DNA of 64,000 bases from Pseudomaricurvus albidus (GTDB taxonomy: Bacteria; Pseudomonadota; Gammaproteobacteria; Pseudomonadales; Cellvibrionaceae), in NCBI RefSeq assembly GCF_018863235.1, contig NZ_JAHKRS010000012.1:81509-145508 (forward strand), given 5' to 3'. Position 1 is the first letter of the stretch. The number at the start of each line of letters is the position of its first letter. Positions 59,913 through 64,000 of the stretch are shown one piece after another. Made by a program: the position numbers and the translations under genes. The notes beneath the pieces are model-generated. The model did not search any database. It was not told the origin of the DNA and saw only the letters and a program-made list of their open reading frames with translations.

Positions 59913-61787
59913 ATGTTGAATCGTTACCCTTTATGGAAATACCTGCTGATCCTGATTATCGCCACTATTGGTGTGATCTACGCAGCGCCCAATTTGTATG
60001 AACCCGATCCTGCTGTGCAGATTTCCGGACAGTCCGGCGCGACAGTGATTGATGAGCGCACGCTGAGTATGGCGACCAAGGCGCTGGACGAAGCGGGCAT
60101 TAAATACTTTGGGGAGGAGTCCAACGGTAAAAGTGCGTTGCTGCGTCTGGAAAACCTGGACCAGCAGTTATCAGCCAAGAAGGTTATCCAGCAGAAGCTG
60201 GGTTACAACTATGTCGTGGCTTTGAACCTGGCGCCAACCACTCCAGAGTGGTTGCGTAGTTTCGGTGCCGAGCCCATGAAGCTGGGGCTTGATCTGGCTG
60301 GGGGTGTTCACTTTTTGCTGGAAGTGGACACAAAGTCGGCCATCGCCAAGCGTCTTGAGTCTACTGTCAGCGAGATGAAGAGCAAGCTTCGCACTGCCAA
60401 GCTTCGTTATCAGTCTGTTCGTTTGGGGGATGACAACGTCATTACCGCCTCTTTTAAAACAGCCGAAGTTCGTGACAGTGCCAGCAATGAAATTCGTTCC
60501 GAGTTTCCTAATTTGACCCGTGAAAGTGTCGATGAGCCTAATCGGTTCCTGATCGTTATGACCATGTCTGAGCAGGCCGTGAGCGAAATCGAAGATTATG
60601 CCGTCAGTCAGAACCTGACAACCCTGCGTAATCGGGTGAATGAGCTGGGTGTATCAGAGCCCATTGTTCAGCGTCAGGGCAGAAACCGTATTGTGGTTGA
60701 GCTGCCCGGTGTCCAGGATACTGCAGAAGCCAAACGTGTTATTGGCAAGACGGCAAATCTGGAATTCCGCCTGGAGGCGAAACCTTCTGAGTTGGTGACA
60801 AGAAAAGAGGCTTTCCCGTTCCGCAGCGAGCTGGATCAGCGTCGTTTTGGTGATGCTTTCCTGGAAAGAAATTTGATTATTTCCGGGGATCATGTAGCGA
60901 ATGCCAAATCCAGCTTTGACAGCCAGACCAGTCAGCCGCAAGTGAATATCACTCTGGACAGTTTTGGTGGTACCAAAATGCACCGTGCAACGCGCAGTAA
61001 TGTCGGGCGTCGCATGGGAGTGCTGTTCATCGAATATAAAACCCAGATGGATTACAAGGTGAACGAGGCCGGTGAGCAGATTGCCATCCCGACTCAGATC
61101 ATCGAGAAGAAGATCATCAGTCTGGCAACCATCCAGAGCGCCTTGGGTGTTCAGTTCCGGATTACCGGTCTGGATAACACCGCTGAAGCTTCGGAACTGG
61201 CCCTGTTGCTGCGTGCCGGTGCCCTGGCCGCACCTATGTATTTTGTTGAAGAGCGCACCATTGGCCCATCATTGGGGGCCGAAAATATTGGTGTCGGTGT
61301 TAAGTCGGCTCAAATCGGTCTGGCCCTGGTGCTGGTCTTTATGCTGCTTTACTACCGGGTCTTTGGTTTGGCCGCTAACATCGCTCTGGCTCTCAATATC
61401 GTCTTGCTGATTGCCTGCATGTCGATTCTGGGTGCAACCCTGACCCTTCCGGGTATTGCCGGTATTGTCCTGACAGTCGGTATGGCCGTTGATGCCAACG
61501 TGTTGATCTTCTCCAGGATTAAAGAAGAGATAGCCAATGGTTTGCCGCCGCAATCGGCGATCAATTCCGGTTTTGATCGGGCGTTCACGACCATTCTGGA
61601 TGCCAACATCACCACTCTAATTGTGGCGGTCATTCTTTATGCCATCGGTTCTGGCCCGGTGCAGGGGTTTGCGGTGACCTTGTCCATCGGTATTCTGACC
61701 TCTATGTTTACTGCGATCATGGGTACTCGCGCGCTGGTGAACCTGATTTATGGTGGCCGTCGCAGAGTCGAGAAATTGTGGATTTAA
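59913..61787 (+). CDS. secD: Protein translocase subunit SecD
   Basis: From the ATG at 59913 the protein is 624 residues. SecD with SecF uses the proton gradient to help proteins out through SecYEG. It has an N-terminal membrane segment (YLLILIIATIGVIYAAP), a large periplasmic part starting at LGLDLAGGVHFLLEVD, and a five-segment C-terminal membrane domain. That domain has ERTIGPSLGAENIGVGVKSAQIGL and GMAVDANVLIFSRIKEEI, the latter carrying the proton-relay Asp. The usual yajC gene is absent between tgt and secD. The ribosome site is weak. Confidence 0.95.
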   Translation: MLNRYPLWKYLLILIIATIGVIYAAPNLYEPDPAVQISGQSGATVIDERTLSMATKALDEAGIKYFGEESNGKSALLRLENLDQQLSAKKVIQQKLGYNYVVALNLAPTTPEWLRSFGAEPMKLGLDLAGGVHFLLEVDTKSAIAKRLESTVSEMKSKLRTAKLRYQSVRLGDDNVITASFKTAEVRDSASNEIRSEFPNLTRESVDEPNRFLIVMTMSEQAVSEIEDYAVSQNLTTLRNRVNELGVSEPIVQRQGRNRIVVELPGVQDTAEAKRVIGKTANLEFRLEAKPSELVTRKEAFPFRSELDQRRFGDAFLERNLIISGDHVANAKSSFDSQTSQPQVNITLDSFGGTKMHRATRSNVGRRMGVLFIEYKTQMDYKVNEAGEQIAIPTQIIEKKIISLATIQSALGVQFRITGLDNTAEASELALLLRAGALAAPMYFVEERTIGPSLGAENIGVGVKSAQIGLALVLVFMLLYYRVFGLAANIALALNIVLLIACMSILGATLTLPGIAGIVLTVGMAVDANVLIFSRIKEEIANGLPPQSAINSGFDRAFTTILDANITTLIVAVILYAIGSGPVQGFAVTLSIGILTSMFTAIMGTRALVNLIYGGRRRVEKLWI

Positions 61788-61908
61788 GCGAGAGTGTCCG
61801 CAGTGGGGTTGTCGGGTTTCATACAACTCCGGACCTTTATACAACCCAGACCTTTATACAATTAGAGTCATGATGTCGCACAGGCGGCACTCAAACGGAT
61901 AAGTAAAG

Positions 61909-62832
61909 ATGTCAAAAGAAGCGAAAATTTATAATTTCATGGGGCAGCGCAAGCTTGCGGCAGGCCTCTCCATCCTGATGCTGATTGTGGCGCTGGGCTC
62001 TCTGGTGGTGAATGGCTTGCAGTTTGGCCTCGACTTTACCGGCGGCACCCAGATCGAAGTCGGCTACGAAAAACCTGCGAACCTGCAGGATATTCGCGAT
62101 CGTCTGGAAAATGCCGGTTTCGAAGGTGCTGTAGTGGTGTTCTTTGGTGAGGAGACCGATGTCCTGATTCGTCTTCAGCGAGGATTCGAGCCGGGGCTAG
62201 GGGATGAGATTCTGGCGGCGCTCAAAAAGGACACGGCATCGGAGATGAGTGTTCGACGGGTTGAGTTTGTTGGGCCTCAGGTGGGTGAAGAGCTGAAGAA
62301 TGACGGCGGAATTGGCATGTTGTTCGCACTGGCTGTGGTTATGCTCTACGTTGCCATGCGATTCCAGTACAAGTTCTCGGTAGGTGCTGTAGCTGCGTTG
62401 ATTCACGACGTGATCATTGTCCTTGGGGTGTTCTCTGTATTCCATCTGGACTTTGATCTCACTGTGCTGGCTGCGGTATTGGCGGTTATCGGTTACTCGT
62501 TAAATGACACCATTGTTGTATTTGACCGTATTCGTGAAAACTTCCGCAAGCTTCGTGGCGAAACCCCCGCTGAGGTGATTAACGGCTCCTTGACCCAAAC
62601 TCTGGATCGGACCCTGATTACGTCAGGCACCACGATTATGGTGTTGCTCGCGCTCTTCTATTTTGGCGGGGAGATGATTCACGGCTTCGCGACAGCTCTG
62701 CTGATTGGTATTTTTGTGGGTACCTATTCTTCGATCTACGTGGCCAGTAACGTTCTTTTGAGCATGAACATCTCCAAAGAAGACCTGATGCCTCCCGTGA
62801 AAGAGGGTGAAGACCTGGACGAGGTTCCCTGA
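61909..62832 (+). CDS. secF: Protein translocase subunit SecF
   Basis: The 307-residue partner of SecD has an N-terminal membrane segment, then FGLDFTGGTQIEVGY (the SecF signature). A short periplasmic region and five membrane segments follow. The conserved cytoplasmic-side motifs are VGPQVGEELKNDGGIGMLFALAVVMLYVAMRFQYKFS and YSLNDTIVVFDRIRENFRK. It lies 121 bases after secD and ends at a strong terminator. Confidence 0.95.
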   Translation: MSKEAKIYNFMGQRKLAAGLSILMLIVALGSLVVNGLQFGLDFTGGTQIEVGYEKPANLQDIRDRLENAGFEGAVVVFFGEETDVLIRLQRGFEPGLGDEILAALKKDTASEMSVRRVEFVGPQVGEELKNDGGIGMLFALAVVMLYVAMRFQYKFSVGAVAALIHDVIIVLGVFSVFHLDFDLTVLAAVLAVIGYSLNDTIVVFDRIRENFRKLRGETPAEVINGSLTQTLDRTLITSGTTIMVLLALFYFGGEMIHGFATALLIGIFVGTYSSIYVASNVLLSMNISKEDLMPPVKEGEDLDEVP

Positions 62833-62879
62833 TCACTTTCACAGACCTTCACCCATTCTGACACCGTCAGATTGGACTC

Positions 62880-62908
62880 AAAAACGCCTCTGTTCAGAGG
62901 CGTTTTTT
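62880..62908 (+). terminator. Rho-independent terminator after secF
   Basis: AAAACGCCTCTG, loop TTC, then AGAGGCGTTTTTT: a strong stem with a U-run ends the secD-secF transcript. Confidence 0.9.
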
Positions 62909-63261
62909 GTTTGAATTACTGAATTTCCAATTACCTCATTTCACACCTTTGGAGACGCTTCAGCTGGCGTTACGGAGGTGCATGTCACACATAATTTCCT
63001 TTCAGTCCGTTATTAGAACCTTTATGTCCGAAATGGGGCACTTTTTTTTGATGCTGCTATTAGGGGAATTTAACGTCGATTTATTGTTGGCTTTAAATGG
63101 CCTGGATCGCCCTGAATACCGCTGATTATCATGTTTTTTCAGGTCGGCACATAAAAATTTATCACGCATCGTACTGGTGCGGCCAAAAGCATCATATTGG
63201 AGCATGGTTCTATCTTGGGGCATTTGGTACGTAGAAACCCCGAAAAAACGGCCTGATTTTC

Positions 63262-63277
63262 TGGCACGCCACTTGCT
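63262..63277 (+). promoter_or_regulatory. Sigma-54 (RpoN) promoter
   Basis: TGGCACGCCACTTGCT fits the -24/-12 consensus TGGCACG-N4-TTGCW at every position, with the invariant GG (63263-63264) and GC (63275-63276) 12 bases apart. Transcription would start near 63289, about 100 bases upstream of the thioesterase start. Such promoters need an enhancer-binding activator; none is in the window. Confidence 0.82.
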
Positions 63278-63314
63278 ATAAATAACAGTGTAAGAGCTAA
63301 ATTATAAATATAAC

Positions 63315-63363
63315 GTTTCACTCCAGGCGAAACCCGTCTCAGTCGGGCAGTGAGAAACTGAGA
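63315..63363 (+). promoter_or_regulatory. Structured 5' leader with a possible pseudoknot
   Basis: GTTTCACT (63315-63322) can pair with AGTG-AG-AAAC (63349-63358). Inside, CCCG (63333-63336) pairs with CGGG (63344-63347), leaving loop TCTCAG (63337-63342), which is complementary to CTGAGA (63358-63363). These pairings describe an H-type pseudoknot about 20 bases before the ribosome site GGAGA (63381-63385). I could not match it to a known riboswitch class. The fold is drawn by eye and not scored. Confidence 0.5.
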
Positions 63364-63391
63364 TTACCTTTTAGATTTATGGAGAAATGTT

Positions 63392-63766
63392 ATGAAGTTT
63401 TATTCCAGACGTGTCATTAAGCCCAATGACTTAAACCCATCAAACGTGCTGTTTGGCGGTGCGCTACTGAGCTGGATTGATGAAGAGGCTGCGATTTTTG
63501 CCGCCTGCCAAATGAAGACCCAGCGTCTGGTTACAAAATTTATCTCTGAAATTAATTTTACCAGCTCCGCCCGAAGCGGGGATGTTATTGAATTTGGTCT
63601 GTCTGTTGCACATGTAGGGCGGACGTCATTAACAGTGAAGTGTGTGGTGCGTAACAAGGTAACGCATGAGTCGATCATTGAAATCGACAAGATGGTGTTT
63701 GTAGCAATGAGTGAGGAGGGTGTGCCTGAGCCTCACGGTGCTGCGACCGAGTCAGTTGCTGCTTAA
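63392..63766 (+). CDS. Acyl-CoA thioesterase, YciA-like hotdog protein
   Basis: The 124-residue single hotdog domain resembles YciA-type acyl-CoA thioesterases: KPNDLNPSNVLFGGALLSWIDEEAAIFA (FGG and the Asp of the first helix), INFTSSARSGDVIEFGLSVAHVGRTSLTVKCVV. These enzymes release CoA from short to medium acyl-CoAs in the cytoplasm. GGAGA lies 7 bases before the ATG. The upstream sigma-54 promoter and folded leader are unusual for such a gene. It is followed by the 81-bp repeat array. Confidence 0.82.
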   Translation: MKFYSRRVIKPNDLNPSNVLFGGALLSWIDEEAAIFAACQMKTQRLVTKFISEINFTSSARSGDVIEFGLSVAHVGRTSLTVKCVVRNKVTHESIIEIDKMVFVAMSEEGVPEPHGAATESVAA

Positions 63767-63788
63767 CGGTTACTGTTGATTAGGAATT

Positions 63789-64000
63789 CTCTGAGCTTGC
63801 GCCCTGTACGCAGGGCCTTTTTTAAGAATACAGCTGTGGCGGTGTAGACGCCGACACAGAAACGACTCTCTCTGAGCTTGCGCCCTGTTCGCAGGGCCTT
63901 TTTTAGGAATACAGCTGTGCCGGTGCAGACGCCGACACAGAAACGACTCTCTCTGAGCTTGCGCCCTGTTCGCAGGGCCTTTTTTAAGAATACAGCTGTG
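63789..64000. repeat. 81-bp tandem repeat array with hairpins, continuing beyond the window
   Basis: CTGAGCTTGCGCCCTG begins at 63791, 63872 and 63953, an exact 81-base period. The first two copies differ at 4 of 81 positions and the third is cut by the window end. Each copy has GCCCTG-TNCG-CAGGGC followed by TTTTTT, a terminator-like hairpin with a UNCG tetraloop (UACG in copy 1, UUCG in copies 2 and 3). The two complete copies also have a second hairpin (CTGTG.CGGTG/CGCCG.CACAG). The first hairpin can end the thioesterase transcript. The period is also 27 codons; the open frames are discussed in the findings. Confidence 0.93.

Larger units (their letters stand above)
62833..63391. other. 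Gap between secF and the thioesterase, with terminator, sigma-54 promoter and structured leader
   Basis: This 559-base stretch starts with the secF terminator. A 72-codon frame (62907-63125, plus) has no ribosome site or recognisable features and is not called. The right third holds the sigma-54 promoter and the leader with paired elements, listed separately. The middle (62920-63250) shows no clear feature. Confidence 0.7.

Noticed and set aside
62907..63125. 72-codon frame on the plus strand after secF
   Set aside because: It begins inside the terminator's downstream side, has no ribosome site, and its composition looks non-coding.
63315..63375. Cyclic-di-GMP (GEMM-type) riboswitch in the thioesterase leader
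   Set aside because: A stretch CAGGCGAAACC resembles one conserved block, but the second required block (GACGCAAAGCC) is missing.
63791..64000. CRISPR array
   Set aside because: The whole 81-bp unit is repeated, with no variable spacers, and there are no cas genes.

Overview
The window is chromosomal DNA from a gammaproteobacterium. RdgC, RNase II, BolA, AvtA, TrhO and a queA-tgt-secD-secF cluster all have gammaproteobacterial-type sequences. The FNR-type regulator, TonB-dependent uptake, long-form PutA and full Tad pilus locus fit a free-living, facultatively oxygen-limited, probably aquatic bacterium. I cannot name the species. I see no phage, plasmid, CRISPR array, rRNA or tRNA. The gene content is mostly core metabolism plus one large accessory block (Tad).

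Layout. (1) 1-8.7 kb, all on the minus strand, is a thiamine region. thiC-thiO-thiS-thiG makes the thiazole and pyrimidine halves, under a TPP riboswitch. Next to it is a salvage set (TonB receptor, small thiamine-binding protein, PnuT-type permease, ThiK-like kinase) under a second TPP riboswitch. (2) 8.9-17.3 kb is a mixed stretch: a chemoreceptor, a lipoprotein nuclease/phosphatase, DUF2254, MOSC, TrmK, YedI and a periplasmic phosphatase-like protein. (3) 17.4-24.6 kb is RNA and DNA housekeeping (RNase II, BolA, TrhO, RdgC) with small unknown genes. (4) 24.8-28.9 kb is an oxygen-response island: OmpW, FNR/Anr, a HemN relative that has lost its radical-SAM motifs, and a tandem universal stress protein, with two FNR-like boxes. 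(5) 28.9-31.8 kb holds mmsA and an omega-amino acid:pyruvate aminotransferase (beta-alanine or valine type catabolism). A run of 20 C lies upstream of the aminotransferase. (6) 32-46.3 kb is a complete tad/flp pilus locus with an unusual AAA ATPase and a divergent AraC regulator carrying a degenerate receiver domain. (7) 46.6-57.2 kb is amino-acid metabolism: a LysR regulator, a long aromatic amino acid hydroxylase, AvtA, an omega-amidase, a class V aminotransferase and PutA. (8) 57.5-62.8 kb is queA-tgt-secD-secF with yajC absent from its usual place. (9) 62.9-64 kb holds a near-consensus sigma-54 promoter, a leader with a possible pseudoknot, a YciA-like thioesterase, and an 81-bp tandem repeat that runs off the end of the window.

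The least explained items are the 81-bp repeat array, the sigma-54/pseudoknot leader next to it, the HemN-like pseudo-enzyme beside fnr, the poly-C tract, the Tad-linked ATPase and pseudo-receiver regulator, and a 79-bp imperfect palindrome at 21.2 kb. All calls come from reading the sequence. No database search was run.
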